The notes: generated from the sequence alone by a model not told the origin. Counted from the stretch's first letter, positions 52,069 through 61,605 are shown. The stretch: DNA of 64,000 nucleotides from Croceitalea sp947503285 (GCF_036985505.1 NZ_BTGQ01000002.1:977686-1041685); one strand, 5' to 3'. Numbers and translations are program-made.

Positions 52069-53694
52069 TTAATTTAAGGGCTTCATATGGCTACCATCCA
52101 TAAGCTCCATTACCTCAGCATCTAGGTCAACCACTTTTTTAAGCATTTTGTCTTGCTTTGATTTAATTTTTGAAGCGAGGTCCACTGAATATAATTGCTC
52201 GGCGATATTGGCCTTTAAAAATGTTTTTATACGACTTTCATTTCCATAGAAATCAAGCTTTATCCCCCCATTTAGCAAGTAGTCGATAAACCGCTCAAAG
52301 ATGATGTCGTCGACCCTATATTCTTCAATAAACTCGTTTTTGGGGTAATTGGCAAAACGGGTTCTATCCTTTTCCAAAAATTTGAAAATAAAATCTGAAA
52401 AATAGCCAGAGGCATCCAAGCTTTTAATGCGTTCGTCATCTAAGCTTCCTATGGGAACGAAAATGTCAGGTATGATTCCGCCACCTCCGTAGACCACCTT
52501 ACCTTTTGGTGTTGTGAACTTCAACGAATCAGCGACCTTTATACTATCTACGGATACCAACTCGCCACTATTGTATCTATCCATATACTTTTGATAATAG
52601 TCTTTATGTCCCTTTTCATATGATTTTTGAATGGAACGGCCCGTTGGGGTATAATACCTAGATACGGTCAGCCGAACGGCGGAGCCATCACCAAGGTCCA
52701 TTTCGCGCTGCACCAAGCCCTTACCGAAAGAACGCCTACCCACTATGGTACCGATGTCATTATCTTGTAATGCCCCTGCTATGATCTCACTTGCTGAAGC
52801 CGAGCGTTCATTGATCAATACATACACGGGCTTATCCTCAAATGTTCCGCGGTCAGTGGCGTAGACCTTGTTTACCTTACCCTTTTTATTTTTGGTGAAT
52901 AAAATCAGTTTACCATCCTCTAAAAACTCATCGGCCATTTTTTCGGCAACACCTAAATAACCTCCCGGATTATCCCTCAAATCAAGCACTAATTTATTGG
53001 CGCCTTGTCGCTGAAGGTTCGACAATGCCCTCTTGAATTCTTTAAAAGTTGATTCTGCAAATCGATTGATCTTTATATACCCGATACCATTGGCCATCAT
53101 GAAGTTCGCTTCCACACTTTTTATCGGCACCACATCCCTTGTAACAGTGACATCAAAAATCCTATTTTCTGACTTTCTATAGATTTTTAAATTGACCTTG
53201 GTACCACTCTTCCCTTTAAGTTTATCGACCAAAACCGTGTTCGGTATTCTTTTACCGAACAATGTATCCTTATCTGCAAGTAGTATCTTATCCCCTGCTT
53301 TCAAGCCTTTTCTGTAGCTGGGACCTTCTTTTATGGTTCGCACAACGGTTAGCGTGTCTCGGTACATGTTGAATCGAATACCAATACCAACAAAGTCCCC
53401 TTTCATGTTCTCGGTAATCGCATCTATCTCACTGCGGGGTATGTATACGGAGTGGGGGTCAAGCTTGCCCAATATATTATTGACAGTGACATCCACAATA
53501 CTGTCGGTATCTACCTCATCGACATATTCATAGTCTATATAATCGATCAATCGATTGAGTTTGTCTTTTTTAGAGTTGGTTGAAAATAGCTTTTCAGGGG
53601 TATCGTTAAAATGGAGTTTGCCTCCAATGAAAATACCGATGGCCACGGCCAGTGCCAGCAAAGTAGGTAATAAATAATTGTTCTTTTTACTCAT
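52069..53694 (-). CDS. S41 family carboxy-terminal processing peptidase
   Basis: A 541-residue periplasmic serine protease anchored by an N-terminal helix (LLPTLLALAVAIGIFIGG). A PDZ domain (about 85-165; GVGIRFNMYRDTLTV-like start, GPSYRKGLKAGDKILLADK) is followed by the S41 core with catalytic Ser in ERSASASEIIAGALQD and Lys in RRSFGKGLVQ. The C-terminal 150 residues are a substrate-binding extension. It follows a dCMP deaminase gene with a 16-base gap. Confidence 0.94.
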   Translation of the reverse strand: MSKKNNYLLPTLLALAVAIGIFIGGKLHFNDTPEKLFSTNSKKDKLNRLIDYIDYEYVDEVDTDSIVDVTVNNILGKLDPHSVYIPRSEIDAITENMKGDFVGIGIRFNMYRDTLTVVRTIKEGPSYRKGLKAGDKILLADKDTLFGKRIPNTVLVDKLKGKSGTKVNLKIYRKSENRIFDVTVTRDVVPIKSVEANFMMANGIGYIKINRFAESTFKEFKRALSNLQRQGANKLVLDLRDNPGGYLGVAEKMADEFLEDGKLILFTKNKKGKVNKVYATDRGTFEDKPVYVLINERSASASEIIAGALQDNDIGTIVGRRSFGKGLVQREMDLGDGSAVRLTVSRYYTPTGRSIQKSYEKGHKDYYQKYMDRYNSGELVSVDSIKVADSLKFTTPKGKVVYGGGGIIPDIFVPIGSLDDERIKSLDASGYFSDFIFKFLEKDRTRFANYPKNEFIEEYRVDDIIFERFIDYLLNGGIKLDFYGNESRIKTFLKANIAEQLYSVDLASKIKSKQDKMLKKVVDLDAEVMELMDGSHMKPLN

Positions 53695-53710
53695 ACACGT
53701 GGCTAATGGA

Positions 53711-54148
53711 TTACACCATTTCTTCTACTATTGGTAAATGCATCGTTTCTACGCCTGCCCTTTCTAGAAATCGTAACCCTGAATCATCTTTATAGGCCTT
53801 TTGGTATACTACACGTTTTATACCTGATTGATGGATCAACTTGCTACATTCGCGACATGGCGACAAGGTGATGTACAATGTAGCTCCCTCACAGGATTGG
53901 GTTGATGAGGCGACTTTCAATATCGCATTTGCCTCAGCGTGTAACACATACCATTTCGTATATCCTTCCTCATCTTCGCAAAAGTTCTCAAAGCCGGTGG
54001 GGGTTCCGTTATATCCATCTGAAATGATCATACGATTCTTCACGATTATCGCCCCGACCTGTTTGCGTTTGCAATACGAGAGCTTTCCCCATTCTTTTGC
54101 CATTCGCAAGTAAGCCTTATCGTATTTTTCTTGTTTGCCTGCTTCCAT
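53711..54148 (-). CDS. dCMP deaminase family protein
   Basis: A 145-residue zinc deaminase. HAEANAIL and PCRECSKLIH provide the zinc ligands and catalytic Glu; the dCMP-type motif GYNGTPTGFENFCED is present near the N-terminus. It converts dCMP to dUMP for dTTP synthesis, or belongs to the ComE-type group of the same fold. Probably co-transcribed with the S41 peptidase gene. Confidence 0.92.
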   Translation of the reverse strand: MEAGKQEKYDKAYLRMAKEWGKLSYCKRKQVGAIIVKNRMIISDGYNGTPTGFENFCEDEEGYTKWYVLHAEANAILKVASSTQSCEGATLYITLSPCRECSKLIHQSGIKRVVYQKAYKDDSGLRFLERAGVETMHLPIVEEMV

Positions 54149-54228
54149 GAAATTCTTTAGGACAATATTTAAATATACCTGCTTTGAAAGAGGCTTACAA
54201 CTGAATTCGATAAAATTTAACGATTATA

Positions 54229-54813
54229 TCAATTAGGGAACGTTTCAATCAACATTGGTATTGTGACCAATAAGATTAAAATCGATGTAACACGAATAAA
54301 AATACTTTGTTTGACCTTGAATAGGTTTTGCACAACATAGGCAATTACCAAGGCTAAGAGAATGATTGTTACCTGAGAAAGCTCAATGCCCGTGGCAAAA
54401 CCCAGCAAAGGCACCAGTTTGTTTTCTTCTTCGGCCATTAACATGTTAAAGTAATTGGAAAAACCAAAGCCATGGATCAACCCGAAAAAAGCAGTAGCCA
54501 ATGCCTGAAAATAAATACCGGTGACGTGTTCCTTTTTAAAGCCGCGTAGAAAATTGAACAAGGCCGTCAAGGCAATGGTCACTGGAATCAAAAATTCAAT
54601 CAACCCTACATCAACAGTGAAAATACCATACACTGAAAATGCCAAAGAAGCACAATGTGCAATTGTAAAGATCGAAGCCAAAATGACTACTTGTTTCCAT
54701 TGTTTAAAGGTAAATGGCACGGCCAATGCCGCCAAAAACAAAATATGGTCATATGCGCCCAAATCCAATACGTGCGTCAAACCCAATTGTATGTAAAACC
54801 AAAAGTCTTGCAT
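54229..54813 (-). CDS. HupE/UreJ family membrane protein
   Basis: A 194-residue membrane protein with six helices. The conserved DHILFLAAL near the N-terminus and the HGFGFS motif near residue 112 identify the HupE/UreJ family, linked to nickel or hydrogenase systems in other bacteria. No hydrogenase or urease gene lies nearby, so the role here is unknown. Confidence 0.9.
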   Translation of the reverse strand: MQDFWFYIQLGLTHVLDLGAYDHILFLAALAVPFTFKQWKQVVILASIFTIAHCASLAFSVYGIFTVDVGLIEFLIPVTIALTALFNFLRGFKKEHVTGIYFQALATAFFGLIHGFGFSNYFNMLMAEEENKLVPLLGFATGIELSQVTIILLALVIAYVVQNLFKVKQSIFIRVTSILILLVTIPMLIETFPN

Positions 54814-54834
54814 TATTTAAGTTTATGGTTTATG

Positions 54835-54842
54835 CAAAAATA
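54835..54842 (-). promoter_or_regulatory. -7 promoter element of the HupE gene
   Basis: The minus strand reads TATTTTTG, matching TAnnTTTG, 21 bases before the start codon. Confidence 0.42.
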
Positions 54843-54900
54843 TAATTTGAATACCAACTGTAACCCAATGCTGTTCACTATTTACGCTCCACTGCACAAA

Positions 54901-54928
54901 CACCTGACACCTAACACCTAACACCTAA
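54901..54928. repeat. tandem heptamer microrepeat (CACCTAA x4)
   Basis: CACCTGA and three copies of CACCTAA follow one another exactly, ending just before the stop codon of the DjlA-like gene. Comparable microrepeats occur near 25720 and 35940. Function unknown. Confidence 0.85.
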
Positions 54929-54929
54929 A

Positions 54930-55670
54930 TTAACCCATTCCGCGTTCTTGCTGGATTGTTTCATAGGCCTTTTGTACCTCTTTGAACTTTTCTTCAGCTC
55001 CTTTCTTGATAGCCTCGTTCTCGGTAATCACCTTATCAGGATGGTATTTTTTTGCCATATTACGGTATGCTTTTTTGACTTCATCATCAGTTGCCGTTTT
55101 TTGAATTTCCAATATTTTGTAGGCCTTATCGGCAGATTTAACGAACATGGCCATGATGCTTTCAAAATCTACCTTTCCAATGCGCAAAAAACCAGCCAAT
55201 TCTTTAAGTTTCGCTATTTCTGCAGCACTTACCTGACCATCGGCCTGTGCGATTCCAAACAAAAAATGAACCAATTGCAAGCGCACCTCATAACGTGTTC
55301 TTTGGTTGAGGTACTGACAAATTCGTTGGGCGGATACTTCACGTTTTTTAATAACATCATTAAAAGTCCTAAAAATAGCATTCGCCTTTTCTTTACCATA
55401 AGTGCTTAAAAAATACTGGCGCACATAATCCAACTCACGCTGGCTTACTTGACCATCCGCTTTGATAACGATAGAGCATAATGAAAGTAGGTTCAATTCA
55501 AAATCGGCAGGGGAAACACTTTGACGCGTCAGATCATCAAAAACCGACCTCGGTCCACGAGAATCACCCCCCATGAGATTATCTAAAAAACTACCCGCTA
55601 AAAATCCGAGTATGCCTCCTATAAATCCTCTAAAAGAAAACCCGATAATGGCTCCCAACCATTTTATCAT
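54930..55670 (-). CDS. TerB-DnaJ domain protein (DjlA-like)
   Basis: A 246-residue protein. A glycine-rich hydrophobic N-terminus (FRGFIGGILGFLAGSFL) anchors it, a TerB-type helical domain (about 50-165) follows, and a C-terminal J-domain (about 178-246) contains HPD in KKYHPDKVI. This is the DjlA plan of a membrane-bound DnaK co-chaperone. It has a minus-strand -7 element at 55691-55698. Confidence 0.93.
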   Translation of the reverse strand: MIKWLGAIIGFSFRGFIGGILGFLAGSFLDNLMGGDSRGPRSVFDDLTRQSVSPADFELNLLSLCSIVIKADGQVSQRELDYVRQYFLSTYGKEKANAIFRTFNDVIKKREVSAQRICQYLNQRTRYEVRLQLVHFLFGIAQADGQVSAAEIAKLKELAGFLRIGKVDFESIMAMFVKSADKAYKILEIQKTATDDEVKKAYRNMAKKYHPDKVITENEAIKKGAEEKFKEVQKAYETIQQERGMG

Positions 55671-55690
55671 ACCTCAAAATCTTTGAAATT

Positions 55691-55698
55691 CAAATATA
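55691..55698 (-). promoter_or_regulatory. -7 promoter element of the DjlA-like gene
   Basis: The minus strand reads TATATTTG, exact TAnnTTTG, 20 bases before the start codon. Confidence 0.45.
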
Positions 55699-55764
55699 GC
55701 GGTTTGTGTTAGAAAAGGATTGTGAATGCCGTGTTAAGTCCTTTAAAAAAAACCACAAAAACCT

Positions 55765-55772
55765 TATCTTTG
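55765..55772 (+). promoter_or_regulatory. -7 promoter element of the bacilliredoxin gene
   Basis: TATCTTTG matches TAnnTTTG, 22 bases before ATG 55795. Confidence 0.5.
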
Positions 55773-55794
55773 ACTTTATTAAAAAAATTAGACT

Positions 55795-56205
55795 ATGTAT
55801 CCTGAAGAATTGGTGAAACCAATGAGAAACGATCTGGCAAGTGCTGGGTTTGAAGAATTATATACAAGCGATGCCGTTGAGAATGCCCTTAAAAAAGAAG
55901 GAACGACCTTGGTTGTCGTAAATTCCGTTTGTGGTTGTGCTGCCGCCAATGCGAGACCTGCGGCCAAGTTAAGCTTACAAAATGCAAAAAACCCGAATCA
56001 TTTGGTGACGGTTTTTGCGGGCGTTGATACTGAAGCGGTCAATACGGCCCGTGCTGCAATGGTCCCTTTTCCACCGTCGTCGCCAAGCATGGCGTTATTC
56101 AAAGATGGTGAATTGGTGCATATGATCGAAAGACACCATATTGAAGGCCGCCCTGCTGAAATGATAGCAGAAAATCTAATGGAGGCTTACAATGAGCATT
56201 GTTAA
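55795..56205 (+). CDS. BrxA/BrxB family bacilliredoxin
   Basis: A 136-residue thioredoxin-fold protein with the CGC active site (VNSVCGCAAANARP, near residue 47) and the cis-Pro region PPSSPSMALF. Members remove bacillithiol from oxidised protein thiols, implying that this organism makes bacillithiol. Monocistronic, with a promoter element and a terminator. Confidence 0.94.
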   Translation: MYPEELVKPMRNDLASAGFEELYTSDAVENALKKEGTTLVVVNSVCGCAAANARPAAKLSLQNAKNPNHLVTVFAGVDTEAVNTARAAMVPFPPSSPSMALFKDGELVHMIERHHIEGRPAEMIAENLMEAYNEHC

Positions 56206-56233
56206 GAAATCCGTTATTTGAAAAACAGCATTG

Positions 56234-56259
56234 AACCACTCTAAATAGAGTGGTTTTTT
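56234..56259 (+). terminator. intrinsic terminator of the bacilliredoxin gene
   Basis: AACCACTCTA (56234-56243) and TAGAGTGGTT (56246-56255) are exact reverse complements, followed by a short T-run that overlaps the stop of the convergent GH92 gene. Confidence 0.88.
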
Positions 56260-58525
56260 ATTGGGATTTACTCAGTGAATACGGAGCTTCATCTTGTCGA
56301 ATTCCCCTGTGGGCATTAGGTTCGTTATCAAGTATGAAACGGAGCTCACCCCCATTTTTGAATACCTCATGGGCAATGTAATTCTTAGCGTAGGGCGAAC
56401 CATTCAGTTCGGCCTCTTTAATATACACGTTTTCGGCACTGTTATTTAGATTGGTAATGGTAAACGACTGCCCGTTGTCAAAATTCATGATGGTCTTATC
56501 AAATAACGGAGATCCAAGAACGTATTGATTGGTGGCTGAACTTACGGGATAAAACCCCATAGCGGAAAATACGTACCATGCCGACGTTTGCCCGTTATCC
56601 TCATCACCACAAAGTCCGTCAGGTGTCGGCAAGTACAACTTGTCCATCACCTCTCTCACCCGTTGCTGTGCCTTCCATGGTTCACCGGAATAATTGTACA
56701 GGTAAATGCCATGTTGAATAGGCTGGTTGCCGTGGGCGTATTGCCCCATGCCCGCAATCAACATCTCGGTAATCTCATGTATTTGAAAACCATAATAGCT
56801 AAAGTCAAAATCTGGAGGGCTGGTAAAAACGGCATCCAATCTATCGTTGAAGTTCTTTCGGCCACCCATCAACTGGATCAGGCCATCGATATCTTGAAAA
56901 ACGGACCAAGTGTAATGCCAAGCATTTCCTTCCGTAAAGGCATCACCCCATTTTACCGGGTCAAATGGCGCCTGAAAACTACCATCTTTGTTTTTGCCCC
57001 GCATAAAACCAGTTAGGGGATCAAAAAGCCTTTTGTAGTTATAGGCCCGCTTTAAGAATTTATCCATTTCTGATTTTGGACGCCCCAGTTCCCTTGCCAA
57101 ACGGTAAATCGAATAGTCGGCAGCGGCATATTCCAAGGTGCGTGCCGCATTTTCATTAATGCCGACATCATAGGGCACGTAGCCTAAATCATTGTAGTGC
57201 CCTACCCCCAAACGCCCAACAGAGGCAATCGGACCTTCATTTTCACTGTTCTTTAAGATGGCCTCGTAGAGCATATCAATATCGTAACCGCGAATCCCCT
57301 TGAGGTAGGCATCAGCAATGATAGTGGCAGAATTAGACCCTATCATGGCAGAACGGTGCCCAGGGCTGGCCCACTCTGGTAACCAACCGCTCTCTTTGTA
57401 GGCATTGACCAAGCCCTGCATCATTTTTGCGTTCATATCAGGATAAACCAAGGTAAAAAGCGGAAAAACCGCCCTAAACGTATCCCAGAATCCGTTATCA
57501 GTGAAAAGATAGCCTTTCTCAATTTTTCCATTGTAGGGGCTATAATGCACCATGTCACCATTTGCATCGTACTCGTAGAATTTTCTAGGAAAAAGAAGGC
57601 ACCTGTACAATGCGGTATAAAAATTTTGTCGCTCTTTCAATGAGCCCCCTTCGACTTGCAGTCTGCCCATCCACAAATTCCAATTGTCTTTTGCCTTTTG
57701 TTTGACCTCTTCAAAAGAGTCTTGTTTCAATTCCCTTTTTAAATTCGTTTTTGCCTGTTCCAAACTTATAAAAGAGGACGCCGTTCTTAGCGCTACTTTT
57801 TCATTTCTCCCCGTTTTAAAATGTATGACCGCTACAATGTGTTCGCCTGTAGCGCTTTCTTTTGCATCCAACAATTGATGGTTTTCGTAGAATTGTACTT
57901 TCTCAATGGTTTTATCCAACTCGATTACAAAATAATTTTTGAAATTATCGGGTACCCCTCCATTATTGTACCGACTATACCCTGTAATGGTATTTCCTTC
58001 GACCTTGATGTGGGAACCCATAGGGAAAGCGTCGATTACAATATGTGAATCATTCGATTCTGGGTAGTTGAACCTGAACATAGCCGCGCGTTCCGTGGGG
58101 CTTACCTCTGCCCAAATATCATAATCGGCCGCATATACTTTATAATAATAAGGTCTCGAAACTTCAACCTTATGGCTAAAGTGTGACTTGCGCTTAATTT
58201 CAGTGGTCTCAACGGCACCTGTTCTGGGCATAAGTGAAAATGTACCGTAATCGTTCAACCATGGTGATGCCTGATGCGTCTGCTTAATGGCATTGAACGT
58301 AGGGGAATCGTAGGCATAGGTCCATCCATCTTTGTTCAGGGCCGTTTGTGGTGTCCAAAAATTCATTCCCCAAGGCACTGCAATTGCGGGATACGTGTTT
58401 CCGTTTGATAGGTCAAATGAAGAATCCGAACCTACTAAGGGATTGGCATAATCCACAAAATCCTGTGCACTGGCCGAGAACAACATTAAAAGCCCTAAGG
58501 CCCATAAAACAAAATACTTATGCAT
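56258..58525 (-). CDS. GH92 family alpha-mannosidase
   Basis: A 755-residue secreted glycoside hydrolase with signal peptide (cleavage near SASAQD). Family hallmarks are the N-terminal DYANPLVGSDSS, HQASPWLNDYG, GLVNAYKESGWLPEWASPGH and the C-terminal catalytic region GDEDNGQTSAWYVFSAMGFYPVS. GH92 enzymes are calcium-dependent exo-alpha-mannosidases (mostly alpha-1,2). No SusC/SusD pair is adjacent, so it may serve glycoprotein or fungal-type mannan use from elsewhere in the genome. Confidence 0.94.
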   Translation of the reverse strand: MHKYFVLWALGLLMLFSASAQDFVDYANPLVGSDSSFDLSNGNTYPAIAVPWGMNFWTPQTALNKDGWTYAYDSPTFNAIKQTHQASPWLNDYGTFSLMPRTGAVETTEIKRKSHFSHKVEVSRPYYYKVYAADYDIWAEVSPTERAAMFRFNYPESNDSHIVIDAFPMGSHIKVEGNTITGYSRYNNGGVPDNFKNYFVIELDKTIEKVQFYENHQLLDAKESATGEHIVAVIHFKTGRNEKVALRTASSFISLEQAKTNLKRELKQDSFEEVKQKAKDNWNLWMGRLQVEGGSLKERQNFYTALYRCLLFPRKFYEYDANGDMVHYSPYNGKIEKGYLFTDNGFWDTFRAVFPLFTLVYPDMNAKMMQGLVNAYKESGWLPEWASPGHRSAMIGSNSATIIADAYLKGIRGYDIDMLYEAILKNSENEGPIASVGRLGVGHYNDLGYVPYDVGINENAARTLEYAAADYSIYRLARELGRPKSEMDKFLKRAYNYKRLFDPLTGFMRGKNKDGSFQAPFDPVKWGDAFTEGNAWHYTWSVFQDIDGLIQLMGGRKNFNDRLDAVFTSPPDFDFSYYGFQIHEITEMLIAGMGQYAHGNQPIQHGIYLYNYSGEPWKAQQRVREVMDKLYLPTPDGLCGDEDNGQTSAWYVFSAMGFYPVSSATNQYVLGSPLFDKTIMNFDNGQSFTITNLNNSAENVYIKEAELNGSPYAKNYIAHEVFKNGGELRFILDNEPNAHRGIRQDEAPYSLSKSQ

Positions 58526-58620
58526 TGCCGTCTTTCTTTAGAACTAGTGATTGGAAAAGTACAAAATCTTGTTGGCCAATACGACCTCAACCCAATCAAA
58601 AAAATGGCACATTATTGTCA

Positions 58621-58628
58621 TACTTTTG
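58621..58628 (+). promoter_or_regulatory. -7 promoter element of the acyltransferase gene
   Basis: TACTTTTG matches TAnnTTTG, 39 bases before ATG 58668, and lies inside the longer ORF, supporting the downstream start. Confidence 0.45.
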
Positions 58629-58667
58629 AAAAAATTACCAACTTGTTCTATAAATGATTCCTATTCC

Positions 58668-59393
58668 ATGAAATTACTGTCATATCCCATTACATTGATT
58701 TTCTTTGCTTGCTTCGGATTGACCTTGGTCATTTTTCACCCGATACAATGGGTCTGTCTTCATGTTTTTGGTTATAATGCACATCATACCAGTGTTTTCG
58801 TGCTTAATTGGTTTCTAATGCGCTGTACCAATATCTTAGGCACGCGATACCGATTTGAAAATACACAGCAAATACCAACGGACAGACCTTTGATCATTGT
58901 GACCAATCATCAAAGCATGTATGATATTCCACCCATTATTTGGTATATGCGAAAATACCATCCGAAGTTTGTGGCCAAAAAAGAATTGGGTAAGGGGATA
59001 CCGAGTGTATCGTACAACCTGCGACATGGGGGTTCTGCCTTGATCGATAGAAAAGATGGTAAACAGGCAATTATGGAGATAGGGAAACTAGGGAGCTACA
59101 TCGAAAAACATACAAGAAGTGCCGTTATTTTTCCGGAAGGGACACGGAGCAGGACCGGAAAACCAAAGCCCTTCAAACCAATGGGCCTCAAAATGCTCAT
59201 GAAAAAGGCGCCCTCGGCATTACTGGTTCCTATAACCATTAACAATTCGTGGAAGTTATTGCGCTTTGGGCAGTTTCCTATGGGTCTCGGTGCCTATGTA
59301 AAATTTAAAGTGCATGCCCCCATCGAAAATACGGGCAACCCTGACGAAGTTATCAAGCTAGTTGAAAAAACCATAACCAAAGCTATTTTATAA
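58668..59393 (+). CDS. 1-acyl-sn-glycerol-3-phosphate acyltransferase family protein (PlsC-like)
   Basis: A 241-residue membrane-bound acyltransferase for phospholipid synthesis. A hydrophobic N-terminal segment precedes the catalytic HX4D (TNHQSMYD) and the FPEGTRSRTG motif. A longer frame from 58551 starts before the promoter element, so MKLLSYPITL is chosen. The HD-domain gene follows after five bases. Confidence 0.9.
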   Translation: MKLLSYPITLIFFACFGLTLVIFHPIQWVCLHVFGYNAHHTSVFVLNWFLMRCTNILGTRYRFENTQQIPTDRPLIIVTNHQSMYDIPPIIWYMRKYHPKFVAKKELGKGIPSVSYNLRHGGSALIDRKDGKQAIMEIGKLGSYIEKHTRSAVIFPEGTRSRTGKPKPFKPMGLKMLMKKAPSALLVPITINNSWKLLRFGQFPMGLGAYVKFKVHAPIENTGNPDEVIKLVEKTITKAIL

Positions 59394-59398
59394 GCCTT

Positions 59399-60058
59399 AT
59401 GGATACTTCAAAATTAATTGAAACAACCGTTGCCTTTGTAAAAGAAGGTTTAGCCAATGCAGAGGGTGGTCACGATTGGTTTCATATTGAACGTGTTTTC
59501 AATAATTCATTGTTGATCGCCAAAGAAGAATCGGTAGATGTATTGGTGGTCAGTTTGGCGGCACTATTACATGATATTGCGGATCCTAAGTTTCATAATG
59601 GCGATGAGACCGTTGGCCCTAAAATCGCAAGGGATTATCTTACAGGTGCCAAAGTTGCCAAAAAGACAGTTACGCATGTCGTACGAATCATCGAAAACCT
59701 ATCTTTCAAAAATTCATTGGAGGGAAAGACCAGAAGATTTGACTCAAAAGAACTTCGGGTAGTTCAAGATGCAGACAGGCTCGATGCCATTGGAGCCATT
59801 GGTATTGCCCGGGCCTTCAATTATGGGGGATTTAAAAATAGGCCCTTGTATAACCCTGAAATACCCCCTGTACCAAACATGACGAAAGAAGCATATAAAA
59901 ATTCCTCGGCACCGACCATCAACCATTTTTATGAAAAATTGCTGCTGCTCAAAGACCAGATGAATACCATTACCGGAAAAAAGATAGCAACCCAGCGACA
60001 CCAGTATATGCTCGATTTTTTAGCGCAGTTCTATGGGGAATGGCAGGGCAATCGCTGA
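59399..60058 (+). CDS. HD domain phosphohydrolase
   Basis: A 219-residue cytoplasmic metal-dependent phosphohydrolase. The HD site is visible as GGHDWFHIERV, the LLHDIAD doublet and QDADRLDAIGAIG. Close relatives act on nucleotides, but the substrate is not known. Probably co-transcribed with the acyltransferase. The gap to the next gene contains a GTTGAA-type microrepeat (near 60083-60105). Confidence 0.9.
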   Translation: MDTSKLIETTVAFVKEGLANAEGGHDWFHIERVFNNSLLIAKEESVDVLVVSLAALLHDIADPKFHNGDETVGPKIARDYLTGAKVAKKTVTHVVRIIENLSFKNSLEGKTRRFDSKELRVVQDADRLDAIGAIGIARAFNYGGFKNRPLYNPEIPPVPNMTKEAYKNSSAPTINHFYEKLLLLKDQMNTITGKKIATQRHQYMLDFLAQFYGEWQGNR

Positions 60059-60138
60059 TGCGGTTTAAAAGGCTGGGGCAGGCTTGAAAAGTTGAATCAA
60101 GTTCGCTATCTTCAAGGCATCAACAAAATACCATTGGA

Positions 60139-61563
60139 ATGCAAAGAAGAAAATTCATTAAAAATGCGGCTGCTTCCACTGCTGCCTTTAGTATCGTACC
60201 CAGTTTTGTTTTAGGAAAAAACCACACCCCCCCAAGCGATACGCTCTACGTCGGCGCTTTTGGTGTCGGTGGAAGGGGAAGTGGTGTCATTCGAGGTCTG
60301 GCCGCAACTGGAAAAGTCAAGTTTGTGGCATTCTGTGATGTAGATGATCGCAGGGCAAAAGATTCCTACGATACATACCCTGACGTCAAGCGTTTTAAAG
60401 ATTTTCGAAAAGTCTATGACAAACACCTCAATGATATTGACGCGGTTATGGTGGCGACACCAGATCACACCCACGCCTCAATTGCCTTACCATTTATGAG
60501 AGCGAAAAAACATGCTTATGTTGAAAAACCGTTGACCCATAACATTCATGAGGCGCGGTTAATAACCAAAGTAGCTGCTGAAAATAGTATTGTGACCCAA
60601 ATGGGCAACCAAGGTGCCTCAAGTGATGATAGTCGAATAGCTCGAGAATGGGTAGAGTCGGGTGTTATTGGAAAAGTACATACTATTGATTGTTGGACCA
60701 ATAGGCCGGTTTGGCCACAAGGTGTTCCCATACCTACAGAAAAACAGCGTGTTCCAAAAGGATTGGATTGGGACCTATGGCTAGGCCCTGCGGCCATGCG
60801 CGATTACAATGCAGCTTATCTGCCCTTCAAATGGCGTGGATGGTGGGATTTTGGTACTGGTGCATTGGGCGATATGGGATGCCATATTATGGAAACCCCA
60901 TTTAGTGTTTTAGATCTAGGTTACCCTACAGAGGCAGAGGCGAGTTGCACTACCGTATGGGTAGGCGATTTTGTTGAGGCCGACTACAGTCCTTCATGTC
61001 CCCCATCCTCAAAAATCCATTTAAAGTTTGAACATGAACATCACGGTGACATTCAATTGAATTGGTATGATGGTGGATTAAAACCAGACCTTCCCGATGC
61101 CCTTAAAGACGATGAAACGATAGGTGATAGTGGAGGCGGAACCATAATGTATGGTGACCGTGGCACTTTAGTCTTTGATACCTATTCTCGAAATGCACGA
61201 TTCTTACCTTCAGAGTTAAAAGAAATCTATAAATCTCCAGAACCAAAATACCCGCGTATCAAAAATGGAATTGACGGACACATTGCCAATTTTGTGGATG
61301 GTTGTTTGAACGGTGCCGCGACGTCCTCTGATTTTGCAAAAGCAGGTCCGTTAACGGAAACGGTGCTAATGGGAAATCTGGCCGTAAAAGCATATCAATA
61401 TAAAACGCTAAAAGCCGGCAAAAAAATAGGCGATTGGGATCCTTACGATTATCCAGGAAGACGAAAATTGTTATGGGACGGTGAAAACATGAAAATCACC
61501 AACTACGACAAAGCCAATGAATGGGTAACTAGGGCCTACCGCAAAGGTTGGGAATTAGGATAG
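60139..61563 (+). CDS. Tat-exported Gfo/Idh/MocA family oxidoreductase
   Basis: A 474-residue periplasmic dehydrogenase. The N-terminus has a twin-arginine signal (MQRRKFIKNAAASTAAFSIV). The Rossmann motif is VGAFGVGGRGSGVIRG and the catalytic region reads YVEKPLTHNIHEA. The C-terminal half has the long insert typical of exported Gfo/Idh proteins in Bacteroidota (TNRPVWPQGVPIPTE, KWRGWWDFGTGALGDMGCH). Such enzymes often keep a bound nucleotide and act on glycans. It is the last gene with ordinary base composition before the AT-rich cassette-like region. Confidence 0.9.
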   Translation: MQRRKFIKNAAASTAAFSIVPSFVLGKNHTPPSDTLYVGAFGVGGRGSGVIRGLAATGKVKFVAFCDVDDRRAKDSYDTYPDVKRFKDFRKVYDKHLNDIDAVMVATPDHTHASIALPFMRAKKHAYVEKPLTHNIHEARLITKVAAENSIVTQMGNQGASSDDSRIAREWVESGVIGKVHTIDCWTNRPVWPQGVPIPTEKQRVPKGLDWDLWLGPAAMRDYNAAYLPFKWRGWWDFGTGALGDMGCHIMETPFSVLDLGYPTEAEASCTTVWVGDFVEADYSPSCPPSSKIHLKFEHEHHGDIQLNWYDGGLKPDLPDALKDDETIGDSGGGTIMYGDRGTLVFDTYSRNARFLPSELKEIYKSPEPKYPRIKNGIDGHIANFVDGCLNGAATSSDFAKAGPLTETVLMGNLAVKAYQYKTLKAGKKIGDWDPYDYPGRRKLLWDGENMKITNYDKANEWVTRAYRKGWELG

Positions 61564-61586
61564 CTAGCCATTGCCCTATAAAAGAA

Positions 61587-61605
61587 ATATGATCATTAAT
61601 CATAT
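61587..61605. other. short perfect hairpin at the edge of the cassette region
   Basis: ATATGAT (61587-61593) and ATCATAT (61599-61605) are reverse complements around CATTA. It lies between the Gfo/Idh gene and the first cassette boundary and could be a weak terminator or part of an insertion site. Confidence 0.4.

Noticed and set aside
54901..54928. Possible CRISPR-like array
   Set aside because: The units are 7-base tandem repeats without spacers and no cas gene is nearby.
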